A DNA stretch of 64,000 nucleotides from JASHVB01 sp035486135 (lineage in GTDB: Bacteria > Pseudomonadota > Alphaproteobacteria > Acetobacterales > Acetobacteraceae): positions 1 through 64,000 of the forward strand of contig DATHNI010000077.1 in NCBI GenBank assembly GCA_035486135.1, in the 5' to 3' direction. Made by a program: the position numbers and the translations under genes. Each line of letters opens with the position of its first letter. The first letter of the stretch is position 1. Shown here in pieces: positions 34,943-43,158 of the stretch. The notes under the pieces are model-generated. The model saw only the letters and a list, made by a program, of their open reading frames with translations, had not been told where the DNA came from and made no database searches.

Positions 34943-36136
34943 ATGACCTCGATCGAGCTATGGAATCATTGCGAGAACCCCTATCCATTCGTGCCGGCCG
35001 AGGTGCTGGACGCGGCGCCCGCGGTGCGCGCCAGCCTGCCCAACCGCTACTGCGATCCGGAGATCGCGGCACGGCTGTATGACGAGGTATTCGACGAATA
35101 CCGCCTGTGTGACGAACTCGGCCTGCACATCGTCACCAACGAACATCATTCCGGTATCAACAACCTCTGGGCCGCGAGTCCGGTGATCACCGGCATCGTC
35201 GCGCGCATGACGCAGAAGGTGCGCATCCTCTCGCTCGGCACGCTGGTCACCGTGCGGCCCGACCCGGTGCGCGTGGCGACCGAATACGCGACGATCGACG
35301 TGCTGAGCCGCGGCCGGCTCGATATCGGCTTCGTCAAGTCGGGCGCTACCGAGATGGTCTCCGGCGACGCCAACCCGATGCGCATCCGCGAGCGCGAATG
35401 GGAAGCGATCGACCTGATCGAGAAGACGCTGACCAGCCATGACGGGCCGTTCAGTTGGGAAGGCAAATTCTTCAGTCACGCCCATGTGAATATCTGGCCG
35501 CGGCCGTGGCAGCAGCCGCGGCCGGAGTTCTGGGCGGCGACCAGCGACCTGCCGACCTGCGCTGAACTCGGACGCCGCAATATGGTCAACACGCTGTTGT
35601 TCGGCGGCTACACGCGCACGAAGCAGGCCTACGACACCTACAAGCAGGCGCGTGCCGAGGCGGGGATGCGGCCGCCCGGCGAGGACCGATTTTCCTACAT
35701 GGCGTTCTGCTATGTCGGCGACACCGACGAGGAAGCGCTGCGGGTTGGACAGAAGATCCCCTGGTTCCTCACCGTCAGTATGAAAAGCCAGCCGCAGATG
35801 TCGAAGTTTCAGCCCGGGCAGATTGCGCCAGAGATGGCACCGGCGGCGTGGCGCGGCGGGGCCTCGAAGCGGCCCACCGATCTCAGCGTGCCGGCGCTGA
35901 TCGCGCAGGGCCAGATGTTCGCCGGCAACCCGGACACGGTGGTGCGGCAGATCAAGGAGTTCCGCCGCCGTGTGGGCGGTGTCGGCCGCATCATCATGAT
36001 GACGCGCCAGGGCCTGGTGACGCACGCCGAGGCGAAAAAGAGTTTTACGCTGGTCGCGCGCGAGGTGCTGCCGCAACTGCAGGCTCTGGAACCGATCGAG
36101 GAGGTCGAGCCGGCTACGCTCGGTATTGGCGCGTGA
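34943..36136 (+). CDS. LLM-class flavin-dependent monooxygenase
   Basis: This 397-residue bacterial-luciferase-like enzyme uses reduced FMN/F420-type flavin and oxygen. 'LCDELGLHIVTNEHHSGI' (about 50-67), 'RILSLGTLVTVRPDPVRVATE' (about 94-114), 'DVLSRGRLDIGFVKSGATEM' (about 118-137) and the 'GNPDTVVRQI' region near the C-terminus are characteristic. GGAGGAA lies about 10 bases before the ATG at 34943. It is followed after 49 bases by the alpha/beta-hydrolase, a pairing common for catabolic monooxygenase systems. The substrate is unknown. Confidence 0.85.
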   Translation: MTSIELWNHCENPYPFVPAEVLDAAPAVRASLPNRYCDPEIAARLYDEVFDEYRLCDELGLHIVTNEHHSGINNLWAASPVITGIVARMTQKVRILSLGTLVTVRPDPVRVATEYATIDVLSRGRLDIGFVKSGATEMVSGDANPMRIREREWEAIDLIEKTLTSHDGPFSWEGKFFSHAHVNIWPRPWQQPRPEFWAATSDLPTCAELGRRNMVNTLLFGGYTRTKQAYDTYKQARAEAGMRPPGEDRFSYMAFCYVGDTDEEALRVGQKIPWFLTVSMKSQPQMSKFQPGQIAPEMAPAAWRGGASKRPTDLSVPALIAQGQMFAGNPDTVVRQIKEFRRRVGGVGRIIMMTRQGLVTHAEAKKSFTLVAREVLPQLQALEPIEEVEPATLGIGA

Positions 36137-36185
36137 TGCGGCAGGCGCGTTGCGGCATCGCGATGGCATGGCCGGGAGCGACGTC

Positions 36186-36983
36186 ATGACGACGATGCGG
36201 GCCGGCGCGCTGGAGTTGGAAATGCTGCGCCGGGGCGAGGGGCGGGCGATCCTGCTGATCCATGGGGTCAACCCGATCAGTCCTCGCGCGTCGTTCGTCG
36301 ATCGGCTGGCACGATACGGGGAGGTCATCGCGCCGTCGCATCCTGGCTTCGGCGCTTCGCCGCGGCCGGCTGATTTCGATACGATGTATGATCTCGTCAA
36401 TCTGTACCACGATGTGCTGGATGCGATTCCCGCGCCGGCCGTCAGCGTCGTCGGCTTCGGCTTTGGCGGCTGGATCGCAGCCGAGCTTGCGGTCGCCGGG
36501 GCTCGGAAAATCGACCGGCTGGTGCTGGTGGATGCCGTCGGCATCAAGGTCAGCGGGCGAGAGACGCGCGACATTGTGCACTTCTTCAACACCGACCCAG
36601 CGGAGCTGAACCGGTGCGCCTGGCATGATCCAGCGCGCCGGCCGGAGGGGGTGTACGGATTGGGCTGGCAGGCGACGATCAGCGATGCGATGAGCGATGC
36701 GGAGATGGTGTCGCTGGCGCGGAACTGGGATTCGCTCTGCGTGTATGGCTGGAAGCCGCACATGTTCAATCCGCAGCTTGGCACCTGGCTGCGCCGGATC
36801 GCGCTGCCGGCGCTGGTGCTGTGGGGCGCGTCCGATCGCATCGTAACTCCGGAGTACGGCCTCGCTTATGCGAAGCGGATTCCCGGCGCGACATTCCAGG
36901 TGATCGCGGCGGCGGGGCACCACCCGGAGTTGGAGCAAGCGGAAGCGTTCGTGGACCATGTCGTTGCGTTCATCGGCGGGTGA
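36186..36983 (+). CDS. Alpha/beta-hydrolase-fold protein lacking the nucleophile Ser
   Basis: This 265-residue protein has the oxyanion region 'LLIHGVNP' (about 23-30), a nucleophile elbow reading 'VVGFGFGGWIAAELA' (about 98-112) where G-x-S-x-G is expected, a C-terminal 'LWGASDRIVTPEYG' acid strand and the His in 'AAGHHPELEQ'. The codon at the Ser position is GGC (Gly), so classic hydrolysis is not expected unless another residue serves. GGGAG stands 7 bases before the ATG at 36186. Likely one operon with the LLM enzyme. Confidence 0.78.
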   Translation: MTTMRAGALELEMLRRGEGRAILLIHGVNPISPRASFVDRLARYGEVIAPSHPGFGASPRPADFDTMYDLVNLYHDVLDAIPAPAVSVVGFGFGGWIAAELAVAGARKIDRLVLVDAVGIKVSGRETRDIVHFFNTDPAELNRCAWHDPARRPEGVYGLGWQATISDAMSDAEMVSLARNWDSLCVYGWKPHMFNPQLGTWLRRIALPALVLWGASDRIVTPEYGLAYAKRIPGATFQVIAAAGHHPELEQAEAFVDHVVAFIGG

Positions 36984-36997
36984 GGTTGGCGTAAGGC

Positions 36998-37345
36998 ATG
37001 ATGATGTTCCTGATAAGGAATGACGGCAGGCGGCCCGAGGGGTTGGAGGTAAAGCTACGGCGGCGCACGCCAGCGCTCGTGGCGCGCGGCGCCGATCTGG
37101 TGGACTGGTTCTGCCTGGGCGATCCCGAGGCGGCACGCAACGCAGGACACAGTGTGGTGATGCTGCACGACGGCTGGTATGCCGACGACGCGGGCGGGGG
37201 CGTCACGGTCTTCGGTCCGTATTGGGAAATCCGCGACACGCCGTTCACAGTACGGGAGGCTGCGCCGGACCCGGCCTCCGCAGCACGCCACGACGACCAG
37301 GTGGCGGAAATCGTCAATGTTCGCAAGGCGATTTTCGGCGCGTGA
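36998..37345 (+). CDS. Hypothetical protein, 115 residues
   Basis: This 115-residue soluble protein has no recognised family. It is rich in GC at third codon positions, as real genes around it are, and follows the hydrolase by 14 bases on the same strand. Features seen are 'LVARGADLVDWFCLGDPEA' and 'VFGPYWEIRDTPFTVREA'. Three ATGs begin the frame. It may be a third member of the monooxygenase/hydrolase transcript. Competing minus-strand frames here look like shadows. Confidence 0.5.
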   Translation: MMMFLIRNDGRRPEGLEVKLRRRTPALVARGADLVDWFCLGDPEAARNAGHSVVMLHDGWYADDAGGGVTVFGPYWEIRDTPFTVREAAPDPASAARHDDQVAEIVNVRKAIFGA

Positions 37346-37436
37346 CACCGGCCGGGCCTCCCACCGCCAGGACGCGGGAGGCGGGCACCATCGCCTGGTT
37401 TTTCTTTGTCGCTGTGCTCCTAACAAGAAACAAGGT

Positions 37437-37459
37437 TCTCCCCCTCCCCTTGAGGGAGG
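37437..37459. repeat. Half copy of the G-rich palindrome
   Basis: TCTCCCCCTCCCCTTGAGGG and a few following bases match one arm of the elements at 17531, 33031 and 47391; the partner arm is missing. The preceding GCTCCTAACAA (37416-37426) also occurs beside copy 1 (17628-17638), indicating a larger shared unit. The rest of 37346-37756 holds no gene I can support. Confidence 0.75.
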
Positions 37460-37756
37460 CGGAGCCTCTCAGCACGACGCCCTCCGCAGTTTCGTTCGGG
37501 GTGGGTTCGCCGCTGCTGGCCGGTGGCCAACTCGTAATGACACGTGCGGCATGACAGATGCCGGCCCGCATATTCAGTCACGCCGAAAATGATCGAGACG
37601 ATCACAAACCGCGCACTGGCCGGCTTCCGGCGCGCCACTCGCCTTGTGACCTGTTCGGGCAAGCCTATTTCCGATGCGAACATTGCTGCATGGTGCGGCA
37701 AGCTTGAGGGACGATCGGCCCCGTCTTCGAGACGGGCGTGAGATCGCCGTAGGACA

Positions 37757-38125
37757 ATGGCAACCAACAGAATTGCGTCCATCGGTCGGTGGGCGGTGAT
37801 CGCCGCCTTGCTGGCGCTGACGGGATGCGCCGCTTACTCAGACGAACCGGCGGGTTATGCAGCGGGATATTACGACGCCCCGATCGATAGCGGTTGGTAC
37901 GGCTACGATGGTTTTGGCATCGGCGGCTGGGGTTATTCGTACGGTCACGATTGGGGGCACGACGGCTGGGATTTCCACCATCAAGTGGGGCTACACGATG
38001 GCGCCGGGTACCCGCATGTCGCATGGCACGGAGGGCCCGGTGACCTGCATGGCCCTATCGGTGGCATGCATGCCGGGTTCGCCCATATCGGCATGGCCGG
38101 TCATGTCGGGGGCGCGCGCGGCTGA
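37757..38125 (+). CDS. Small Gly/Tyr/His-rich lipoprotein
   Basis: This 122-residue protein has a signal peptide with lipobox 'ALTGC' (Cys about 24). The mature part is composed mostly of Gly, Tyr, Asp, Trp and His ('YGYDGFGIGGWGYSYGHDWG'), then Gly/His ('HGGPGDLHGPIGGMHAGFAH'). About 14 histidines suggest metal binding, but no family was recognised. The ATG is preceded by AGGACA. It stands alone; 38126-38588 downstream contains nothing I can identify on either strand. Confidence 0.68.
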   Translation: MATNRIASIGRWAVIAALLALTGCAAYSDEPAGYAAGYYDAPIDSGWYGYDGFGIGGWGYSYGHDWGHDGWDFHHQVGLHDGAGYPHVAWHGGPGDLHGPIGGMHAGFAHIGMAGHVGGARG

Positions 38126-38588
38126 GGTGAACCGCGGATGGCGCGCGGCGGCGAATGCGAGGGGGTCGTCGGTCGTCCCGAGATCGGACCGAACGAGGTT
38201 CGCCGGCCATCTCGTCGGTCCGCCGCAATTTTTGAAACAATCCGCGCTCGGCCCCAGCGCCCAGCGTCTGCACCGATCGGCGCGTTCCCGGTTCGTGCTT
38301 CCGCAGGATTGTCGTAGCCGTCCGGCAACATCGCCTGTTCCGTGAATAGCGGCTGGGCCCGCCGGCCCTGCAGGCATGAGTGCGGCATCCATCAGCATGT
38401 GGTTGCGCACAGGCACGGCGATCGCGGCCGAAGCTCCATTTCCGCACGGTTGGTGCCGGGTCACGCCGGCCTTGGACAAAGCGTGCAAGGCTTGCCAAGC
38501 TGCCGGATAAGGACGGACGCAACCGGGCGATTGCGTGCGCCTCCGACCAGGCGTGACGACGCGAAGCAGCCATCAGGGGAGCGATTTC

Positions 38589-39638
38589 ATGACCACCGGC
38601 GGAAACAGCGACCATCAATCATACATCTACCTGGGGTTGGCCGGTGAAACCGGGCGCGGCCGGGTGGTGCAGTCCGGCCTCTATCGCATGGCCGACGGTG
38701 GTGACGGTTGGGAGGCACTGCATCTCGGCCTGCCCGAAGCCCCCGCGGTGCGCGCCCTCGCCGTGCATCCGCTGCACGCCGAGATCGTCTATGCCGGCAC
38801 GCAAGCCGGTCCGTATCGCAGCGACGACCATGGCGCGCACTGGGAAAAGGTCAACCTGCCCGACCATGGCCTGCCGGTCTGGTCGTTCCTGTTCCATCCC
38901 TACGATCCCGACGTGATGTTCGTCGGCTATGAGAATTGCGAGATCTATCGCAGCGACGACGGCGGCGAACGCTGGCTCCGCCTGCCGGTAAGTGTGCGCT
39001 TCCCCGACATCACCACGGCGCCGGGCTCCAATCCGGCCAAGCGTGTGCTGATGCTGGATGCCAGCGTCAACGAGCCCGACCATCTCTACGCCGCGATCGA
39101 GGTCGGCGGCACCATCCGCTCCATCGATGGCGGCGAGCATTGGGAAAACCTGAGCCACGGTCAGTATGTGAACGACGACGCGGTGGACATGCACGGCGTG
39201 CTGGCCAGCCGCTGGCGGCCCGGCACGGTGTACGGCATCGGTCGCGCGGGCATGTTCCACAGCGCCGACGGCGGCGATCACTGGCGGCACGTGGCACTGG
39301 AGCCGATGAACCCCAAGGGCCAGATCTACTGCCGCGACATCCAAGAGGTGCCGGGCAACCCGCGCAAGCTGTTCGTAGCGGCGGGCGCGAATTTCCAAAG
39401 CGACGCCGGCGCGCTGCTGTACAGCGGTGACGGCGGCGACACCTGGTCCCGCGTGGACATGGGCGTCCAGCCACCGCACACCTTGTTCAAGCTCGCATTC
39501 GACGAGCATCGCCCCGCGCTGATGTCGTGTGCCTCCAATGGCGGCGAGGTTTATGACAGCCATGACGGCGGCGAGACCTGGTCGGCGCTGCCATCACCGC
39601 CGGGCGGCACGCAGATCTACGCCCTGGCCCGCGGCTGA
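38589..39638 (+). CDS. Asp-box (BNR) beta-propeller protein
   Basis: This 349-residue protein carries six Asp-box motifs of the form S-x-D-x-G-x-x-W: 'SDDHGAHW', 'SDDGGERW', 'SIDGGEHW', 'SADGGDHW', 'SGDGGDTW' and 'SHDGGETW'. These mark blades of a sialidase/sortilin-type propeller. No signal peptide is seen and catalytic residues of sialidases are not evident, so it may be a cytoplasmic binding or photosynthesis-factor-like propeller. GGGGAG precedes the ATG at 38589. The acyl-CoA dehydrogenase starts 21 bases after it, so the two are probably co-transcribed. Confidence 0.8.
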   Translation: MTTGGNSDHQSYIYLGLAGETGRGRVVQSGLYRMADGGDGWEALHLGLPEAPAVRALAVHPLHAEIVYAGTQAGPYRSDDHGAHWEKVNLPDHGLPVWSFLFHPYDPDVMFVGYENCEIYRSDDGGERWLRLPVSVRFPDITTAPGSNPAKRVLMLDASVNEPDHLYAAIEVGGTIRSIDGGEHWENLSHGQYVNDDAVDMHGVLASRWRPGTVYGIGRAGMFHSADGGDHWRHVALEPMNPKGQIYCRDIQEVPGNPRKLFVAAGANFQSDAGALLYSGDGGDTWSRVDMGVQPPHTLFKLAFDEHRPALMSCASNGGEVYDSHDGGETWSALPSPPGGTQIYALARG

Positions 39639-39659
39639 TCTGGGCCGCGGGCCCGGCGC

Positions 39660-40859
39660 GTGGATTTCTCGCTCTCACTGGATCAGCAACGACTGCAGCA
39701 GCGCTGCCTGGAACTGGCGGCGGATTTCGCTGCCCGTTCCGCCGGCCACGATCGGGAAGCGTCGCATCCGATCGAGAATTACGATCGCCTTCGTGCGGAA
39801 GGATTTCTCGAATTCACCATTGCGAAGGCGTGGGGCGGCGCGGGAGGCAGCTTTCTCGACCACACCATCGCCTATGAAGCGCTGGGCCAGGGCTGCCCGT
39901 CCACCGCGCTGGCGTTCAACATGCACGCCTCGGTCGTCATGCCGGTGTTGCAGAGCCCCGAGGTTTCCGTGGCGGCCAAGCAGCGCGTCGCCGATCTTGT
40001 GGTGCGGCAGCAGCAGTTGATCGGCGGCAATTTCTCCGAGCCCGCGACGACATCGCTGATCGGCGAGCGGCCGTTGAGCGCGCAGGCGAGGCCGGTGGAC
40101 GGCGGCTACAGCATCACCGGGAGGAAGATGTTTGCCTCGATGCTGCAGGCCGCCGACCAGGTGATGGTGATGACCTATCCTGACGGCGCGACCGGTCCGT
40201 TTGCGGGCATGCTGCTGCTGGTGCCGCGCGGCGCGGCAGGGCGGCGCGTCGAGGCCAATTGGGATACGCTGGGCATGCGCGCCACCCGCAGCGACTCGCT
40301 GATCCTCGAAGAATGCATTGTGCCGGACAGCGCGCTGCTGCTGCGTTCCAACGACATCCGCGCGTTTCGGCACAATTACCTGAACTGGTTCTGGGGGTCC
40401 TACACCGCGGTCTATCTGGGTGTCGCGGTGGCGGCCTATGACGCGTTGCGCAGGCTGATGCATGTGCGGCAACCGGCCGGCTACGCGCAGCCGCTGGCCT
40501 ACCATCCGGACGTGCGCCGCCACGTTGCCGAAATGAGTGCGGCGCTGGAAGCGGCGCGGCTGATCACCTATCGGTCCGCCTGGCTCAGCGACACGCAAGG
40601 CCCCACGCCGGAAACCACCGCGGCGCTATATCGCGCGAAATACCTGGTGGGGGAGGCGGTGAGCACGATCACCCGGACTGCGCTCACCTTGGGCGGCGCG
40701 CACGGCATCTTCAAAGGCTCGCGACTGGAGCAATTGTTCCGCGACGGCGCGCTGGCGCCGATCCAGCCGCCACCGGCGGATTTCTGCCTGTGGAACATGG
40801 GGCTTTACGAGTTGGACCTCGATCCGGCAGACGTGTTGCCGCCGATGCGCCCTGCCTGA
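39660..40859 (+). CDS. Acyl-CoA dehydrogenase-family flavoprotein
   Basis: This 399-residue protein has the acyl-CoA dehydrogenase fold: an N-terminal helical domain, 'GGNFSEPATTSLIGE' (about 121-135) in the flavin-binding beta domain, 'WDTLGMRATRSDSLILEECIVP' (about 200-221), and a C-terminal helical bundle with 'TLGGAHGIFKGSRLEQLFRDG' (about 342-362). The segment that carries the catalytic Glu in many members ('YEGTxEI') reads 'PIQPPPADF', so it may be a DszC/HpaA-like monooxygenase subgroup rather than a beta-oxidation enzyme. The start is GTG. The VOC gene follows 53 bp later. Confidence 0.82.
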   Translation: MDFSLSLDQQRLQQRCLELAADFAARSAGHDREASHPIENYDRLRAEGFLEFTIAKAWGGAGGSFLDHTIAYEALGQGCPSTALAFNMHASVVMPVLQSPEVSVAAKQRVADLVVRQQQLIGGNFSEPATTSLIGERPLSAQARPVDGGYSITGRKMFASMLQAADQVMVMTYPDGATGPFAGMLLLVPRGAAGRRVEANWDTLGMRATRSDSLILEECIVPDSALLLRSNDIRAFRHNYLNWFWGSYTAVYLGVAVAAYDALRRLMHVRQPAGYAQPLAYHPDVRRHVAEMSAALEAARLITYRSAWLSDTQGPTPETTAALYRAKYLVGEAVSTITRTALTLGGAHGIFKGSRLEQLFRDGALAPIQPPPADFCLWNMGLYELDLDPADVLPPMRPA

Positions 40860-40912
40860 TACGGCACCACTGCGCCGGTCACTGCGTTGCTGATCGCAAG
40901 GAGGGAGATGAC

Positions 40913-41317
40913 ATGGAAATCCAGCCGTATCTGTTCTTCGACGGTCGCTGCGACGAAGCGATCGCGTTCTACCAAAAGGCGCTCGGCGCCGAGGTGACCA
41001 TGCTGATGCGCTTCAAGGACGCCCCGGAACCCGGCATGGTGACGCCGGGCTCCGAGGACAAGGTGATGCACGCCAACCTCCGCATCGGCGGCGCGACGGT
41101 GCTGGCGTCGGACGGTCGCTGCCTCGGCCAGCCGAATTTTCAGGGCTTCGCGCTGTCGCTCAACCCGCCGGACGCTGCGGAGGCAACACGCCTGTTCGCG
41201 GCCCTGAGCGACGGTGGGACGGTGCAGATGCCGCTGGCTCAGACGTTCTTCTCCGCGTGCTTCGGCATGGTCGCCGATCGGTTCGGCGTGTCGTGGATGG
41301 TCTACGTGGCAGCGTGA
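40913..41317 (+). CDS. VOC-family (PhnB/glyoxalase-like) protein
   Basis: This 134-residue protein is of the PhnB type: 'QPYLFFDGRCDEAIAFYQKAL' at the start, 'GSEDKVMHANLRIGG' in the middle, and 'FGMVADRFGVSWMV' at the end are hallmarks of this small VOC group. The reaction is unknown; members are often misnamed 3-demethylubiquinone methyltransferases. A strong AAGGAGGG site stands 8 bases before the ATG at 40913. Confidence 0.85.
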   Translation: MEIQPYLFFDGRCDEAIAFYQKALGAEVTMLMRFKDAPEPGMVTPGSEDKVMHANLRIGGATVLASDGRCLGQPNFQGFALSLNPPDAAEATRLFAALSDGGTVQMPLAQTFFSACFGMVADRFGVSWMVYVAA

Positions 41318-41330
41318 GGCGTTGCGTCCC

Positions 41331-41442
41331 CTCGTGTCACCGCGAGGAGCGTAGCACCGAGCCAAACTCCTGCACGGTGAGCAGCGGACGGTTCATCTCG
41401 GGGGAGATTGCTTCGGCGCGATGCGCCGCGCAATGACACGAG
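41331..41442. repeat. Degenerate palindrome related to 28287-28384
   Basis: The ends read CTCGTGTCAC and ATGACACGAG, and the right arm contains GAAGCAATCTCC in complement, as in the element at 28287. The two arms here match each other only about two thirds of the time, so this is a decayed copy. It lies between the convergent VOC and cytidine deaminase genes. Confidence 0.65.
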
Positions 41443-41482
41443 GGAGAGACAGCAAGCGGGCACAGCCGGCACGCCGCCCGCT

Positions 41483-41965
41483 TTACCTGCGATACGGCGC
41501 CGGCAGCAGCTTTCGCACCCGCCATTTCACCAGTTCGCCGGAATCCTGCACGATCACCAGCGCATCCGGGCAATGATCCAGGATCATCTCGCGGCAGGCG
41601 CCGCAGGGCGGCACCACGGCCAGTTCGCGATCCTCTTCGTCCGGCTTCGGATGCCGTACCGCCACGGCGGTTTCGATCGATCCGTCACCCTCCAGCAGAG
41701 CGCGGCCGAAAGCGACCGCCTCGGCACACACCGACAACCGGCCGACCGTGGCGCCGATATGCAGCCCGGTCCACACGCGACCGTCGCGCCCGCGGATCGC
41801 CGCGGCAACCGTGTGCCAGAACGGTTTGTAGTGCCGCGCAAGCACATCGTGCGCGGCGGCAATCAGGGCGTGGTCGGCCTCGGAAAGCGTCAGAGAAAGC
41901 GTCAGGTCCGGCGGGATCGCGCCGGCAAGCGCATCACTCAGCCGCCTCGGCCTCCTCTGCTTCAT
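41483..41965 (-). CDS. Cytidine deaminase-like protein
   Basis: This 160-residue zinc-dependent deaminase has the catalytic 'VCAEAVAFGRAL' (Cys ligand and catalytic Glu, about 80-91) and 'PPCGACREMI' (two Cys ligands, about 119-128). This is the small homotetrameric cytidine/blasticidin-S deaminase pattern. The start codon overlaps the recA 3' end by 32 bases on the same strand, so it is probably expressed with recA. An N-terminal ~20 residues precede the usual fold; a later non-ATG start is possible. Confidence 0.8.
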   Translation of the reverse strand: MKQRRPRRLSDALAGAIPPDLTLSLTLSEADHALIAAAHDVLARHYKPFWHTVAAAIRGRDGRVWTGLHIGATVGRLSVCAEAVAFGRALLEGDGSIETAVAVRHPKPDEEDRELAVVPPCGACREMILDHCPDALVIVQDSGELVKWRVRKLLPAPYRR

Positions 41966-42974
41966 CGGCTGTTGCTAGCATCAGGTTGGCCACCACGCCA
42001 GATTGCTCGCGCACCTTGGCCTCGATCTTGTCGGCCATGTCGGGATGGTCGCGCAGGAACTGCTTGGCGTTCTCCCGCCCCTGACCGATTCGCTGGCTGT
42101 CGTAGCTGAACCACGCGCCGGACTTCTCCACCACGTTCGCCTTCACGCCGAGATCGATCAGCTCGCCGACCTTGCTGATGCCCTCGCCATACATGATGTC
42201 GAACTCGACCTGGCGGAACGGCGGCGCCAGCTTGTTCTTCACCACCTTCACCCGCGTCTGGTTGCCCACCACTTGCTCACGGTCCTTGATCTGCCCGATG
42301 CGGCGGATCTCCATGCGCAGCGAGGCATAGAACTTCAGCGCCTGCCCGCCGGTGGTGGTCTCCGGGTTGCCGAACATCACACCGATCTTCATGCGGATCT
42401 GGTTGAGGAAGATCAGCATCGTGTTGCTGCGCGACACGCTACCGGTGAGTTTGCGCAGCGCCTGGCTCATGAGCCGGGCGTGCAGGCCCATGTGGCTGTC
42501 GCCCATCTCGCCTTCCAGCTCGGCGCGCGGCACCAGGGCGGCGACGCTGTCGATCACCACCACGTCCACCGCGCCCGACCGCACCAGCGTGTCGCAGATC
42601 TCCAACGCCTGTTCGCCGGCGTCCGGCTGGCTGATCAACAGGTTGTCCACATCGACACCCAGCTTGCGCGCGTAGGTCGGATCCAGCGCATGCTCTGCAT
42701 CGACGAACGCGCAGGTGCCGCCGCGCTTCTGCGCTTCCGCGATCGCGTGCAGCGCGAGCGTGGTCTTGCCGGAACTCTCCGGTCCGTAGATCTCGAGGAT
42801 CCGCCCACGCGGCAGCCCCCCGATGCCCAGCGCCAGATCCAGTCCCAACGACCCCGAGGGAATGACCTCGATTTGCTCGTCTCCTGCTCGCGCACCCATG
42901 CGCATGATGGAGCCTTTGCCAAACGCCCGCTCGATCTGCGCCACGGCGGCGTCGAGAGCCTTGTTCTTTTCCAT
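41934..42974 (-). CDS. recA: Recombinase RecA
   Basis: This 346-residue protein is the homologous-recombination ATPase and SOS co-protease. Walker A 'GPESSGKTTLALHAI' (about 66-80), 'VVVIDSVAALVPRAELEGEMGD' (about 139-160), the L2 'NQIRMKIGVMFGNPETTTGG' (about 193-212) and the acidic C-terminal tail ('ADEAEEAEAAE') are all present. The ATG at 42974 fits the family start 'MEKNKALDAAVAQIERAFGKG'. An alphaproteobacterial SOS box lies 147 bases upstream. Confidence 0.97.
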   Translation of the reverse strand: MEKNKALDAAVAQIERAFGKGSIMRMGARAGDEQIEVIPSGSLGLDLALGIGGLPRGRILEIYGPESSGKTTLALHAIAEAQKRGGTCAFVDAEHALDPTYARKLGVDVDNLLISQPDAGEQALEICDTLVRSGAVDVVVIDSVAALVPRAELEGEMGDSHMGLHARLMSQALRKLTGSVSRSNTMLIFLNQIRMKIGVMFGNPETTTGGQALKFYASLRMEIRRIGQIKDREQVVGNQTRVKVVKNKLAPPFRQVEFDIMYGEGISKVGELIDLGVKANVVEKSGAWFSYDSQRIGQGRENAKQFLRDHPDMADKIEAKVREQSGVVANLMLATADEAEEAEAAE

Positions 42975-43120
42975 GCGACCTGCTTCCTCAGTCCTGGAGA
43001 CCAATTGCAACCGAACGTGTTTCTTGGTGGCGGACTCTTCGCGCGTAGATTGCATCCAAATGACCCCTTCGCGCAAGAGAACAAACCCACAACCCAGACA
43101 AACCGGACCGTTAAGACTTC

Positions 43121-43135
43121 GTTCGACCTATGTTC
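43121..43135. promoter_or_regulatory. LexA/SOS box upstream of recA
   Basis: GTTC-GACCTAT-GTTC is an exact match to the alphaproteobacterial LexA operator GTTC-N7-GTTC. It lies in the 184-bp region between the cckA stop and the recA start, about 147 bases before the recA ATG. The position supports a separate, DNA-damage-inducible recA promoter rather than read-through from the flagellar/cckA operon. Confidence 0.82.
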
Positions 43136-43158
43136 CATAACGCAAGGGAATGCAAGAA

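Noticed and set aside
37991..38618. Minus-strand frames across 38126-38588
   Set aside because: No recognisable protein; ends overlap the lipoprotein and propeller genes as shadows.
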